From contig CM034546.1 in assembly GCA_020055645.1 (NCBI GenBank), forward strand, positions 109,523,375 to 109,587,374: a stretch of DNA of 64,000 nt. Reading direction: 5' to 3'. The first letter of the stretch is position 1. The number at the start of each line of letters is the position of its first letter. This document shows positions 36,768 to 50,193 of the stretch, one piece after another. Made by a program: the position numbers and the translations under genes. The notes beneath the pieces are model-generated. The model searched no databases. It saw nothing but the letters and a program-made list of their open reading frames with translations, and was not told the origin of the DNA. The stretch is from Tomocerus qinae. Lineage: Eukaryota; Arthropoda; Collembola; Entomobryomorpha; Tomoceridae.

Positions 36768-39436
36768 ATGCCTGGATCAGATTTCAACGCCGTTGAGCCA
36801 ATGCAAGTTGACCTTCCTCCAGAGGAAAATGATAACACTGAAGAGGAAGCATTCCTAGTTGAAAATCCATCCTTGGTACAAACAAGTTGTAGTTTGCAGC
36901 AAATATAATTAAAAAATTTACCATTAATTCCTACTTAAAAAACTGTTTTTACTTTTGACATTGTAATTATTTGCAGGATTTAGAAGGTTATATCAATAAC
37001 TATACTGGAATGGCACGTCTTCTTCGGCTAATGCATATATCAGATCATTGTCCGACTTTGAGAGTAGAAGCTCTTAAAGTAGCAATTGCCCACGTGCAAG
37101 GGACCTTTAATGTGGCTATGTACCAACAGCTTCACAAGAAACTTCGAGAAGCTGTTTCGTAAGCAAGATTTTTAATTTTACTTTAAATTATTAATCAGCC
37201 CCTTGTACTTATAGCTTTAGAATTAGAACTGGAACTGATTCATCAAAAATGTCTGAAATTTAATTTTTAATAGGGCATTTCCTTTGCCCGATGTGACGGG
37301 GGGAAGTGGTGCTGCACCTCCAGACCTGCCTCAAATGGATGTCAGTTGGATAGAGCAAAAGTCCAAGAAATCAGCCCTTAAATTAGAAAAATTGGACGCA
37401 GATTTGAAAAACTATAAATCAAATTCAATCAAAGAGAGCATAAGACGAGGGCACGATGATTTAGCGGAACACTATTTAGAAAGTGGTGATCTTACGAATG
37501 CATTGAAATGTTTTTCAAGAGCTCGAGATTACTGCACTTCGGCCAAACATGTTGTAAATATGTGTCTGAATGTTATTAAGGTATGGTATATTTTCGAGGT
37601 TGATTGTTCATTAAATGATATGTATTTACAATTAAAGTTACTCTCTTATCAAGGTTTCCATATATCTTCAAAACTGGACCCATGTCCTTAATTTTGTTTC
37701 TAAGGCTGAAAATACACCAGATGTGATGGATCAAGGCAAAGTATGTTTTAAATCGAATTACATTAAAAATTTATATTAATTCGTTAACTATTATTTAGTA
37801 AATCAAAACTCAATTATATAAAATCAAATAAAAAAACTATTAGAGACATACAAATAGCTAAAATTAGGTGGAAATACAATGTTATTAAGGTCTAGCTTTA
37901 TGCTAGATCGTAAAAATATTTTACACGCAACCTTAGTAGTACTAGTTTCTTGGATTTTTGCAGAGGAAAGGTAGACCTTAATTACTATTAAATAAGCTGA
38001 AAACTAATATTATATAAATGCTAATTAATGGCTGTTAAACTTTCGTAGGCAAGTACGAAAGAAAACGCTCAAATAGTTACCAAACTACGATGTGCAGCTG
38101 GTCTAGCTGACTTGGCAGGAAAAAAGTACAAATCTGCTGCCAAGTATTTTCTTCAGGCAAATTTCGATCATTGTGACTTCTCAGATATGCTCTCTCCTAA
38201 TAATGTAGCTGTTTATGGAGGTCTATGCGCCCTTGCCACTTATGATCGAGATGAGTTGCAAAGAAATGTCATTGCAAGCAGGCAAGTTATTCTATCTAAT
38301 CACAAACTACCATAACTCAAGATCAGTTCGCCATCATCGTCGCAGATATGCGTAGTATATATTTGTGGTCAAAGATTTTCATTCTGTGTTTAAGGTCGCA
38401 TAATTATATATTTTTAGCTCATTCAAGTTGTTTCTTGAGTTGGAACCCCAAGTTCGTGACGTCATTTTTAAGTTTCACGAATCAAAGTATGGAACCTGTC
38501 TTCGTTTGCTAGATGAAATGAGGGTAAGAAAGTCATTTAATTTTTAAAATCTTGTTAAGCTAAATAGCCACATATGTTAAATTTTTAAAGCTTGTAAAGC
38601 TAAATAGCCACATATGTTTAATTTTTAAAGCATGTAAAGCTAAATAGCTGCAGAGATTAGTGGTTATTACTGCTGATGTATTTTTCAGTTGTCGAAATTT
38701 TCGGATGTATATTAGTTTTCGGTTAGCTGTTTTGGCGCTTGATAAATAATTCCTGAATGAATGTAGTTAATTTAATATTGTTTTTGTTGTCTTCTCTAGG
38801 ATAATTTATTGCTGGACATGTACCTAGCACCTCATGTACGGACGTTATATAGTCAAATTAGGAACAGAGGACTCATACAATATTTCAGTCCATATGCTTC
38901 TGCCGATTTGAATAAAATGTCGCAGAGTTTTAACACGACCATACCTGCATTGGAAAACGAGCTGATGGGACTCATTCTAGAAGGACAAATTCAAGCCCGT
39001 ATTGATTCTCATAATAAAATACTTTATGCAAAGAATATAGATCAGAGAAGTGTTACATTTGAAAAATCATTAATAATGGGAGAAGAATATGAGAGACGAA
39101 CAAAACTTATGATTTTAAAGTCTGCCATGGTGCGAGCGCAAATCCAAGTAAAGGTATAATATGGTTTGTGATATTGTATTGACTGTTACAGTTACAATGT
39201 GTATTGCATGTTGCATATTTTAGGTCAATTTAATTCTCGAAATTCAATTTTTTCTGCTCTTCTCCTTTAAAAATTTATTTGCATAGCTAGATGTTGGATT
39301 ATGTGTGTAAAATTTTGTAGGATCATTTTGATATACAAGATATTTAAAACGTTTTCTTTCTTTTGTTTAGAATCCTCAGAAAGATAACCAGAATGAAACT
39401 CCCGGCAACAGCAACTCTCGAGCACATCGTGAATAA
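36768..39436 (+). CDS. CSN1: COP9 signalosome complex subunit 1
   Basis: Subunit of the COP9 signalosome, the complex that removes NEDD8 from cullins; also called GPS1. Exons: 36768-36875, 36977-37158, 37274-37580, 37654-37740, 38049-38281, 38418-38523, 38800-39153, 39371-39436; 480 residues against about 490 in human. Diagnostic blocks: [113 protein letters not shown], then the PCI domain with [20 protein letters not shown] and [18 protein letters not shown]. The winged-helix end has [18 protein letters not shown]. Intron 5 has a GC donor, required to give the conserved ASSSFKLF junction. The start codon follows a 5'UTR intron. Confidence 0.97.
38535..38650. repeat. 40-bp tandem repeat in a CSN1 intron
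   Basis: TAAATAGCCACATATGTT and the following AATTTTTAAAGC-TGTAAAGC recur with exact 40-base spacing, with TAAATAGC at 38561, 38601 and 38641, about three copies in the intron between exons 6 and 7. Unrelated in sequence to the 40-bp array at 30.9 kb. Confidence 0.8.
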
Positions 39437-42400
39437 TAATGGTCTGAAAGTTTGAAATCATAGGTGTACATTTTGTTCTGAATCAAAGTTGATTGTGAGT
39501 GAGTATTATGAGACCACTATAGAAGTGTCAGCGGCAGCCCGGTAGATAAAATTCTAATCAGCATAGGGTTGATAGTTATCAATATGTTTAAGTTTCGTAA
39601 GGTCTCTTTGCATAAATATAGCTCAAAAGACGTCATATGCAGTTTTTTTTATGTCCATAGATGAATTACTGCTCCTATTATGTTGCTATTAATATTAGAT
39701 AAATAAATGATACTGGTTTTGTAATTCATTTGTAATCGATATTGGATACGCTCTACTACTTGTGTCACTGAATTGCTATGTACAATGTACATATTTTAAG
39801 GTTATTATTTATATAACCGATGCATTTAAATCTTAATTGTCTGTTACCAATCAGTGGAATCAGTAAATGCATGTGTGAAAGTTAAAGGACAAACACTCAG
39901 CGCTCGTATTACTTCAGACTAGCATTTCCCAAAATGATTATACAATGCGAATTTTACTAAGCTTTAAATTATTAAAATATCGTAATTAAATAGTTATTTT
40001 TATTGGAATATTGACCATGGAGGGAGACAGGGAGAGCTTCTCCAATAACATGAAAAAATACTTCTTATCCAAAATCTAAATAATTGTTGTTCTATTATGT
40101 ATTTACCCATGACCATGATGGTGGACAGCATAGTCTGTGTCTGTTGTGTCGTTTTGCCTGTAGGAAATAAAACATTTATTTCTAATTCAATCTGTGAGAA
40201 CATTGCATGTATAACTTTTCCAGTTTTAATCTATGGGCATATTAAATTATCAATGAGACTAAATATTTTTCTTATAGACCGATGCCACTGGCCGCTGACA
40301 TGTTCCGTAGTGGAAAATTCTCACTAATCATAGCGAAAAAGTGGCAAAGAACAAAACTACAATTTAAATGAAATAAAATTGCATGTAAATAATCGTATAA
40401 TTTAAAATCATCCAACCGGATGACTAACTCTGCGTATCAAATAAATTCTTTAATAATATATTTCTACTACGCTACCTTGACTTTGCTTATACTCAAACTC
40501 AATTTGATGTCTGTATACACATGAATGTGTAGGTTTAAAAAGTTTAGCATAGCATATAATTCATATACCTTTCTAGAATTACCGTATGTACCATACAATC
40601 ACATACTTATTCTCAAATGGGACATATCGACTTTTGGCCATTATATTTCAGATAACCGTAAGATACACCATACGTCTCTAGTCTCAAAAACTTCTCTGAT
40701 GGTCTTAAAATTACGATATTGTATCTGTTCAGCCCTTTATTCCATGATCATAAGTTTGTCTGCGGTTCACCTAGTTATTTTGAAGTAAATGTTTTGATCA
40801 ACGATAACCCAGCGTTAGCATTCTATGGAATGAAAATGTGTGTTAATAACAAGGCTTGTGTTAATAATATTATTACGCTTAATAAACTGTTGACATTAAT
40901 TTAATTGCTGTAGGTCAGCAATACAGCAAATACATAATATGTAAATGCATATATTATGTAGTCTGGTCTGGGTCATGCAATTAACCCGTGGTAGTGGTAA
41001 TTTATCATATATATTTGTGCTTTTTTTCCTTCTATAACCTGTATGGTTAGATGCTCAAAGGTATTAAAAGTCAGTACAAGCATTATCATCCATTTTATCT
41101 ATGTATTTTCGTATCTTAAGTACTAATTCCTAAATTAATTTTAGATCATAACTTTTTCATCCATTCTCATGGTCATTATTTTTGCAGTCCTTCCCATCCT
41201 ATGTTGTAATACAGATATACTAATGTCATTACTTACTACCTATACTAAAAGTAGAGATGATTTTCCTGGAAAACTAAAAGTAGGCAGATGGATTACAAAT
41301 TGCAATCATAGTTCAATTGCTCATTTCTTCTCAGTTCAATCAGTATGTTACTTGGGTTGATTTATTGGCAGCTTCCTTTAATGATTACTAGGATTACACA
41401 ATAAGCATGTAGTGATGTATTTCATTTTTTTTATAATCACTGCTCTTTACTCCTTCCTAGTGTCTCAGCCACTCAGTCATCATGTTGCCTTATGTCGTAA
41501 GAAGCATATACATTAGTAGCAGTATATATAGTAGTACTCTCATCAACCTCGATACAGTAAATCCCTTGTTAGTAAACTGCTATAGAATCTGCTTCTTTAC
41601 TATTACCATAATCTACCAACTATGTACATGTATGCATGCATGGCTTGTATGGTAGGGAGAGCCGAAAAGCAAAATACCGTTCGAAAGCCCGTTTCAACTT
41701 CAAGGACTAACAGGACACCATAATTTGGACATTTTCAACCCACAACAAAAATGACATCTTTTCTTGCTACCCGTGTCTCAAGTTAATTAATTTTGAATAA
41801 CAAGAGCTCCGTGTATATCGTTTATCTAGGGACTGTAATGTGCAGCCGTTTGGGGTCCCAGAGGACCCAGACCTATACAAATGGTGTCATTTATGATGAA
41901 GTTATCCCTCAACTTTCGAATCCTAAAATAAATCCTAGTCGTGTAGGTACAGGCTACTACCATTCAAAACGTCGTCTCAAAGGCTACCAAATTTAACCTC
42001 AACATTGCAAATACTGAACCCATCAGTAATAAAATGGTTCTTGTAACCCAAGTCAGAAGTTAATAATTAATTTTGAATTTATTAACTACAAAATGTAATA
42101 TGTTTTATTTTTATATTATTAGACCCCAAGTATAAGTGGTATAAGTATAAAGTTTGGTGAATGTGTATATGAGACTTTTCGGCTTTCTTTCGGTTAGATT
42201 GTATTGGGGTATAAAGCGACAACAACAGTAACGATGTTTGATGGTCTCACTCAGTGCGGTGATACAAGACACTGAGTAAAAATGTAAGTATAAGTAGTGA
42301 GAGGGTGATGGTAAATAATAAATTTTGTATAAAATAATGGATTTTATGTAATGCTTTGGTGTGCATTATATAGTTAAGTACATCGGCTAAGTAGGTAGTA

Positions 42401-45400
42401 GGATGTAGGATTGATAACGATAAGATAAGGAATCTTGGATAACGATATAACGAAGATTATAATATACACATATTAAAAATATTATATTCGTTTAGGTAGT
42501 GTGTGAATCGTATTGTACACAATTATTTCTTTGAAAGTCTCAGCAGGTCGGGTTTTAATCAGTTTATTAGTTCTATATTTCCCATTTATGTCAGTTTCCC
42601 CTCTGCATGCGTTATGTTGGGACAAATCAGTGTCAGTTTGTAATAATATGTATACATTGTAAAAGATAATCGATTGATTGATGCGCAGTTAGTGTGAAAA
42701 GGACAAAGTTATAGCTTATTCTAGGTTTGTATTATCGTATATTACCATTATGACTATTTGTTTAAATGTAATGCATGTCTACAACTCGTTAACTCCACGT
42801 ACTACGCACTAGTACATACATTCTCATTCGCAAGCTCTGAACTTTCAACCCCAACAATTTTTTGTGGTGATTGTTGCAATTGGTATTGGTGCTAGTGCTG
42901 ATAGCCCTGAATGTAGCCAACAAAGCCTGAATTAATTCTACTGTGTATATTACACCTAAAAAACGAAACTTAATAGTCCACTGTCTATTCCATTTAGCAG
43001 AGGAATGACAGGAAACAGATAAAGTTAAATGAACTGAGAATGTCCAGCTTGCTTATTTATTTTGCGCATTTATTCACATTTTAAAACTAAATGGGAATTG
43101 AGACAGCGATGTTTGTAACTCAATCTATATTACATATCCATTTGCATACAATAACGATACAGGGTCATGCTTGTCATTAACAGACACTGTGTATTTATTT
43201 ACATAGTATTCGTATTGCGGAAATTCTATGGTAGTAGTAACTAGTAACTTAACACAAATGTAAATATGGTGCAAAAAGTATAAAGTAAATGGATAAAATA
43301 GTCACAAATTGAGAAATGTATTCAATAAAGTTATCGTAATGGCTGCAATAGTAAATATAAATAGTTACGGTAAGTAGGTAGCTAAGAGCGAGATATGTGT
43401 GACCACTTTGATTTTACGGATATTGGTTACAAAGTCACATTGTGAACTATTTATAGATATTGGATCATTGGATCCTGCAATGAATTAGAGAGTTCTACGA
43501 TTTAACCATATCTATGAGCGATAAATCACTAAGGGCAAAAAAGATATGTAAATTACGACGTTTCTTGTGATACTACTGATTCAAGCGGTGGATCATGCTA
43601 TATAATTGATGGTTCATCATTTTATAATTCTTTATTTTGTTATCAGTATTGACATTAACGCGACATGCATATAACGCTAAAGAGCACGAATCAAGAATCG
43701 GAAAATTACAGTGTCTTAAAAAATGCAGACGATAATTTTACAGGATAATTCAAACTGATTACGGCTGGAAAAGTTGACGTGTAGGAAATAACCCATGGAA
43801 ATATCTACTTTATTTGACTAATAGTCAAGGTGTGTCACAAATTAGTGCGCTCAGCACTATTAGCACTAAATATACACATTCGTCGTGTGCTTAGATAAAG
43901 TATTTTTATGTCCAGGGTATCGTCATACTACTTTCATTCAGCGTTTGACGTAAATGTTAAAATGCAGAAAATCGGCGCATCCGTATACTTTATATAGAGG
44001 GTCACTGCTAATCATCTGCAGACATATTTGAAGAAACCTCATTGGCCACAAAAAGTTCATGGCTGCCTTTTCATTTTAATTGATATTTTGTCTAAATTAG
44101 GTAATTAAAGGATACGTTGTAATTTGTCCATATTAAAAATACTACAGATGATCTATATTGTACTGTCAAATTGGTTTCTGATGTGTTGTAGAACAAAACA
44201 AAGACAAGTATCGTGTAGTATAAGTCAAGAAAATTCAATTAAAAGACTCTTTCTCAGAAACCATTGAAATGTAGGAATGTTCTAGTCAAGACTACTTGGC
44301 ATAATTACTTTGTCACTTGAGATGAGTCTGATAAGATGTAATATGCGATGTTTTTATGCAAGGTTTCACTTTCACTACTTCCAGACATAATTAACTGAAA
44401 AAATCAGGGAAACTCTACATTTAGAAACCTTCGTTACTGATAGGCAGCCCTATCATTTGAAATTTAGTTGTGCAATAGTTACAGAGGAGACTGATTATTT
44501 AATGAAAGCTGAAGGTCAGTAATGTCAAAATTGTTTTATTGAAAACCTTGATGCCTGCCTTGACAAACTTGGCAGTTAGACGCATACATAACATATAGTA
44601 CTATAAAGTACTAAGTATTATCAAAATAGTTGAATGGATGTGGTTTAATTTCGTCCCGATATCTTAATGATCCTGTGCGGTGTGACCCAGACCTGAATGA
44701 GTGAAATATCTTGTGGTTTAATGAACCTATGTTCTTAGGCAATTATTATTATGTGGGAGAATAGAAAACTAATTTTGAATGCGAAGGATTTACTCAAAAA
44801 ATATTGCCAAAATTTCGTTGCCAACTTCCATGACCATTTCACACTCTAAATAATAAGATGACAGGCAGACTTTGAGAAGCAATGCTAAGGATCAAAATGA
44901 TATAGTACTGCACTAGGGGCTATTTGGCAATTGTGTTCTATGTGAGTTTGATTGCGTCTTTACATAAACTACAAATAAGATTTGCTCTAGATTCTAGATC
45001 TTCTTGATAGAGTTAGCTAGAACTGACTCTGCAGTCGCTAACCTCAGTCACACAACCTACGCACACAAAACATACGACTGGACTGAATCCTAAAACAATA
45101 TAACTAGCAACGCTTCATTTCATTATTAAGGAAAAGTGAAAAGATCTTGTGCTAATTGAGACATCCTAGTATCTGCACTCATAGGAATCTGGAAGAAAAC
45201 AAAAAAATGCATTTGCATTATCATGCTGTAACAAAATCGTAGAAGAAATTACACTCCTTAGTTGTCTTCTACTAGTACATATGTATCTTATGTACGTAAA
45301 CTAATTCTAAATATACTCTAATGTATATATACTACTGTTAGCATACCTATCTACGTACGCAGTATGCCGTCACACTAGAAGCAGACAGATTGGCATCATT

Positions 45401-47943
45401 TGAAGACTTTTTGCATGAGGAAGGTCTTTATTTCTAATTACAGACAACAAAAGGGTCTTTTGTTCACCTTTCATTGTGCTACGTTCATCAATGGATTTAT
45501 TTTACAACGCAAATGCATGGACAGAATAAATAGAGTTGCTACATTTTGCTTTGATGATTTGATTAGTATTCAAATCTGAAATAATTAAAGCACTACATTT
45601 CTATATTTCGTAATTCGTATTTAGACATTTCCCCTTTCCTTGTGAAAATATGAATGTAGTTGTAGATTAACAGATTTAAACATATCGATGGTCATAAAAT
45701 TCTAAAATCATCTACCTAAAATGATGATTTTAGGGCAAAATAATAGGGAATGTTAAAACAAATGCCCGAACCGAATACCGATTGCAAATAAAGAGAATAC
45801 CAAAACAAATGTTCAGGTATCGAATGGAAATGATCGAGGTATGAGAATGATAGATGTTCATGGATGTCGTTCTATCCACTTAATTGGGCACAAAAACGTA
45901 ACACTTGGTAATTTGCATCTCCATTTTACTAATTGGCACTAGATATTCGACCATTTGTTTTTTGCATTTTACCAAACGTTCGATCAAATGACTTTCGAAG
46001 TATTTGTACCATACCAAAAATATATTACCTTTGTTGGAAAACTCTTGCGGAATTCTAAAAGTGTTTTTAATTCTTTTCTCAACATAATATATCCGATAGA
46101 TATCAATAAAACCATATCTGCTCCTCAAATCTTTATTGGGCTTTTCTCCTTTTAACTTAGATTATAACAATATGTACGACCTCAGAAACTCTACCTAGGA
46201 ATCCGTCATAGATGCAGAGCTTTAAAGCGGTCTCGGTATCTCAATGAACGTATTATTATCAAAGACCTGTTTATTGTTACCGTCGTATTGCAATTAATAC
46301 ACACTACATTCTGTTAAGCTCCCCTGACCATACTACTGGTACAATAGCCTTGCTAATAGGAAAAAACGGAGATGAGTATAATTGAAAAGCAGAAGTGGAA
46401 TATTGGCAATATTGCTTTGATTCATAAATTGTATCAATATGAATATGTATGGCGTACAATAAGCATTAAGCATGTGCCAGGCTACTATGTCTACTATGTA
46501 TGTCAGTCGCCCCATTGGTAATGTAAATGGCGACATTAATCATTTCAACTTTTAATAGACCCTGATAATATCCTGATATTATTGTATCTACAAGAAGCTA
46601 TACCATAAATCTTGCAAAAAGTAAATCAATGTTATCAAGGTTATACGGGCGAATAAATGTAAACACTGTATGCTTTGTTAAAATAATTTTGTGAATGCGG
46701 GTGTTTTAGTAGTAATCTAATCTCATATGTATATTATAGTATAGTTTTTGTTGCATCACGTTGGTCAGGCCATCTTTACTTTTTCATCTACGAACTATAT
46801 TATAATGAAACACATAGCACATAATTTGCGATAGGGTTAGTATAACAATACAGATATTAGTAACAGTCAGCTAATTCCACTGAATAACGCAACAAGGCAG
46901 TTCTAAGAAGGGCAATCTGATACGTATAATTATCAGAAGTGTATTAAGAACAGACATAGTCATTCTTATGAGCTAAACAGGATTTTTGCAATCGTTTTTA
47001 TGATAATCGTATGAAAAATGTACTGGCAAGCTTTAGGATTTGATTTGGATAACCTTTGTGTATCAATGTTATTAATTCCTCTTGTTATAGTACTATTTAG
47101 CAATGCAAGTTACTATTTATAGCCTGTAGGTGATTTAGTAGATACGGATATCTTATATAAATGTTACGTAATTGCGTATTTAGCGTATCAATTCATTATA
47201 TAGTCTATGGCTATAACTTTATCACGAGAAGTGTTTTATAATGTGTCTTTCTCATTTTCCAGTAAGAAATTTTCTAAGCCCTGCCCCTTTCACATTGTCG
47301 GCTTTTCTGTAGAGATCATAGGTATTCATACAGTTGATTCTATGAAGCCTTAAACTAAATCTATTTCATTCCCATCGTCAGCATGCCATGTCACTTTGCT
47401 TGCTTCTACATCTACCTAAGCCAGATGTACTTTTGTCTGACGTAATCAAGATATTTCATTACAATATAGTTGAGTATTTGAGCTACAAGTATATAAACGC
47501 TCACCACACTCACTATCACTACCATTATTTTTCTCAGATCCAAAAAATCAAGTGTAAAGAATACACATCATCATAGACTCCTTGCCTACTACTTACTCTC
47601 ACACAACAAACTTTGAGTGAACCAACTCACATAAATATTTACCATTACTTAACTTTGTATTTCAGTTGTAATTCAGGTGAACCAAAAGATACACGTTTTA
47701 TTTCAATCTAACAACCACATTTTTATCTCACCCAGAGGAAACTTTTTCGAGATAAAAATATTTTTCCATTCTGTGTTATCACTGATACTGAAAAAATTAT
47801 ATCGGTACATCCGTCTTAACCACATCCATATAACACAAAGAAACGCATAAATATTGACTCTCGTGATTTAAACGTGGAAGAACTCAAGTGCACTCTCATC
47901 GTAATCATTCATTGGAATTGAATTTTCATTCAAAACTACCATC
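39437..47943. other. Long intergenic stretch, no gene recognised
   Basis: 8.5 kb of AT-rich sequence. All open frames are below 90 codons and show no domain, signal peptide or splice-linked continuation. Around 41.65-42.0 kb the composition differs (less AT-rich, frame at 41793-41996), which may be an old repeat. A TATAAA at 47492-47497 could belong to the promoter of the secreted-protein gene at 47944, but would imply a long leader. Confidence 0.5.
39702..39707 (+). promoter_or_regulatory. Likely polyadenylation signal of CSN1
   Basis: AATAAA about 265 bases after the stop codon. Confidence 0.5.
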
Positions 47944-48521
47944 ATGAATTTCATTTTCAATTTGTCAATTTTATTGGTATTTGGCTCCTGCATCCTTCCT
48001 TCGTTTACAGAAGCCAGATATATAAACGCCAAAGATGAGGTAATTATTGTTTTCTTTTTTTGTAGTTAATTTCAGTGTTTTACAAATAGAGTAAATGTTT
48101 GGGAATTTTTATCCTCTTTTTCAGTTTGTTAATTTTAAATTGTATTTTAAAGGATCGGAATATACCCCAACTCCTATCAAGGCTATTTGCCAAAGTTGGC
48201 AAAGACCGATTTATTACCTCTTGGAAAGAATTCAACAGTAGAAGCCATGTACAGCAAGATGATTTCTTGACAGACGGCTTGGCAGACAACGAACTGACGC
48301 AACTAGAAGATGATTTCAACCGTTTTGCAGAAGCTTTAACAGAACAACCTCAGCTTGTAGATTGGTATGCAGATTTTGAACAGAATTTGTCACCGTATGC
48401 ATTTGCCAAGATGGATTCGCTAATTGGGTCCAGTGAACTTTGGTGGGGACGACTCAAAATGTTTCTCTACAGAAAAATGGAAAAACTGGCAGATGAAATC
48501 CTCCAACAAGGCAAACTTTAG
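47944..48521 (+). CDS. Small secreted protein, family A, copy 1
   Basis: Two exons, 47944-48039 and 48153-48521, give 154 residues. Exon 1 is 96 bases (32 codons) and encodes a signal peptide (MNFIFNLSILLVFGSCILPS, cleavage probably after TEA). The mature part is predicted mostly helical and charged, without cysteines, and ends with WWGRLKMFLYRKM and an EIL. The intron is phase 0; the acceptor at 48151-48152 was chosen because it keeps the frame. I do not recognise the family. Its architecture and C-terminal motif match the gene at 53745, so the two are probably distant duplicates. Secretion is inferred from the signal peptide; function unknown. Confidence 0.8.
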
Positions 48522-50010
48522 TATATACTTCACTAATTTACTTATAAATAAATTAAGTAGTTCTAAGTTTATTATTATCAATCTATTTATACATTCATTT
48601 ACTATGACTTTCTATGTACAACTACTGATATACATATTATGCTTAGTATTATGTACGTTAAAAATGCACTAGTACATAATATTATTGTTACTTAACTATA
48701 ATTTACGAACCACCCTACGCAAAAATGTCATCCTTACACAGAACAGTATTAAATGATCCCTCTAGTAATAATTTGTACATATAATTTATCTTGTCTTAGA
48801 AAATGTGTGTGTACTGTAATTGAAAAATTATATTTATTCAAAATATTTGTGTTATATTTCATTCATATACTATCAATGTATAGTATCCAATTTAAAATTT
48901 TATTGTGAATGTATCTACTATAAATTAGTGCAGCTGTAGTTTTATGTAACCTATATACAAGTATTACTACAAGAAGACATTTGTGTCTTTTTCATATAAG
49001 TTATGTTTACTTTTTTCAATTTCCTATATAAAAATGTTACCTACAGTTAACATATTATATTTAGTACCTTTAGCTATTGTTACACTGTTTATCAAAGTTG
49101 AATAGCAAGTTATCTTGCTTCATGTTATCAATAGCGTCAGTCGTTGTTCATATATACTTATAAACATCAGTAATATTTTTAAATAAACCAATTTGCAAAA
49201 TTTAGACAATATTAAAATATACTAACTGTATCTTCGTAAACTGTTTTCATATATAAAATTCGTTTTGTCATAGCTTTTGATGTCTTGTTTGCTTTCATGG
49301 TAGACAAAGTTGTCACAAGAAAGAAAAAGAATAAAGTTTTTGTTCTCAAGCATAAATATTATTTTAATAATTTTTTATTAGCGATTACGAGAAGAAAATA
49401 ATAAACATTTTGTGATGCGTAATGCATCCGCGTTCTAAATTGCAATAATTATTTCAAATACCACACAATATTACATCATAGATTCAAAGTCCTACTCCTG
49501 TCAGTAGATCAGATTTTCACAAAATGTCAAAATCCCTTATTTCAAAAATCAATGGTTACAGCTTATAAGCTTGCCCATTTCGATTTTCAATCAACCCCGT
49601 TTAGAAATTCATATGTTCTACGAAAACAAATGCAAACTCATGCTCATGATACATAATCTTTAGTCTATTTAAATCAGAATACAATGCGAACAGTTTTAAA
49701 AAGACAAAAAAATTCGATTAAACCAACCCAGTTAAACCTCTATTCGAACATGTAAAATATTATTTAATTTCCCATTATTCGATTTTGATAGCCACATTGT
49801 TAACAATGAAATAGTTTTATCTGTAAAGTAATAGCATCACCCGTTATCTAACACATATGATTCTAGCAAATAGAAATATCCTAAATGTTTTCAGGAAGTA
49901 GAGAATTTCCTAAAAAATTATGTCCATTCACACAATATAACCAGTTATTGCAGAAACACTATTAATAACAACTAAAGTAAGGATAATGCTACAAATATGA
50001 GTTGTCTGCA
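48522..50010. other. Intergenic sequence, no gene recognised
   Basis: AT-rich spacer between secreted-protein genes; the start is the 3'UTR of copy 1. No coding feature or clear repeat seen. Confidence 0.5.
48547..48552 (+). promoter_or_regulatory. Possible polyadenylation signal of secreted-protein gene copy 1
   Basis: AATAAA 25 bases after the stop codon; further copies follow downstream. Confidence 0.35.
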
Positions 50011-50193
50011 ATGAGTGCAAGAATGGGAATGACCATCGTCATCGTTTTCCTCTCTTGCATTTATGCTTACATATCATTTGACTGTCACCCACTGCTACAC
50101 TACGTGCAAATTAAAAGTGGCACGGCACGGACTCGGGCGAACTATAAAGTAATACCTGATCGCTCTTGCAAAAATCCTGTTCAGGCTACATAA
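50011..50193 (+). CDS. Possible small secreted peptide (60 residues)
   Basis: A single open frame with a hydrophobic start (MGMTIVIVFLSCIYAYIS) followed by a short, basic, hydrophilic remainder with two cysteines (FDCHP and RSCKNP). It lies inside the cluster of secreted-protein genes, which favours it slightly. No family is recognised and the frame is short enough to be chance. Confidence 0.3.
   Translation: MSARMGMTIVIVFLSCIYAYISFDCHPLLHYVQIKSGTARTRANYKVIPDRSCKNPVQAT

Noticed and set aside
41793..41996. 67-codon frame in less AT-rich sequence
   Set aside because: It may be part of an old repeat, but no inverted or direct repeat partner was found in the window, so it is not called.
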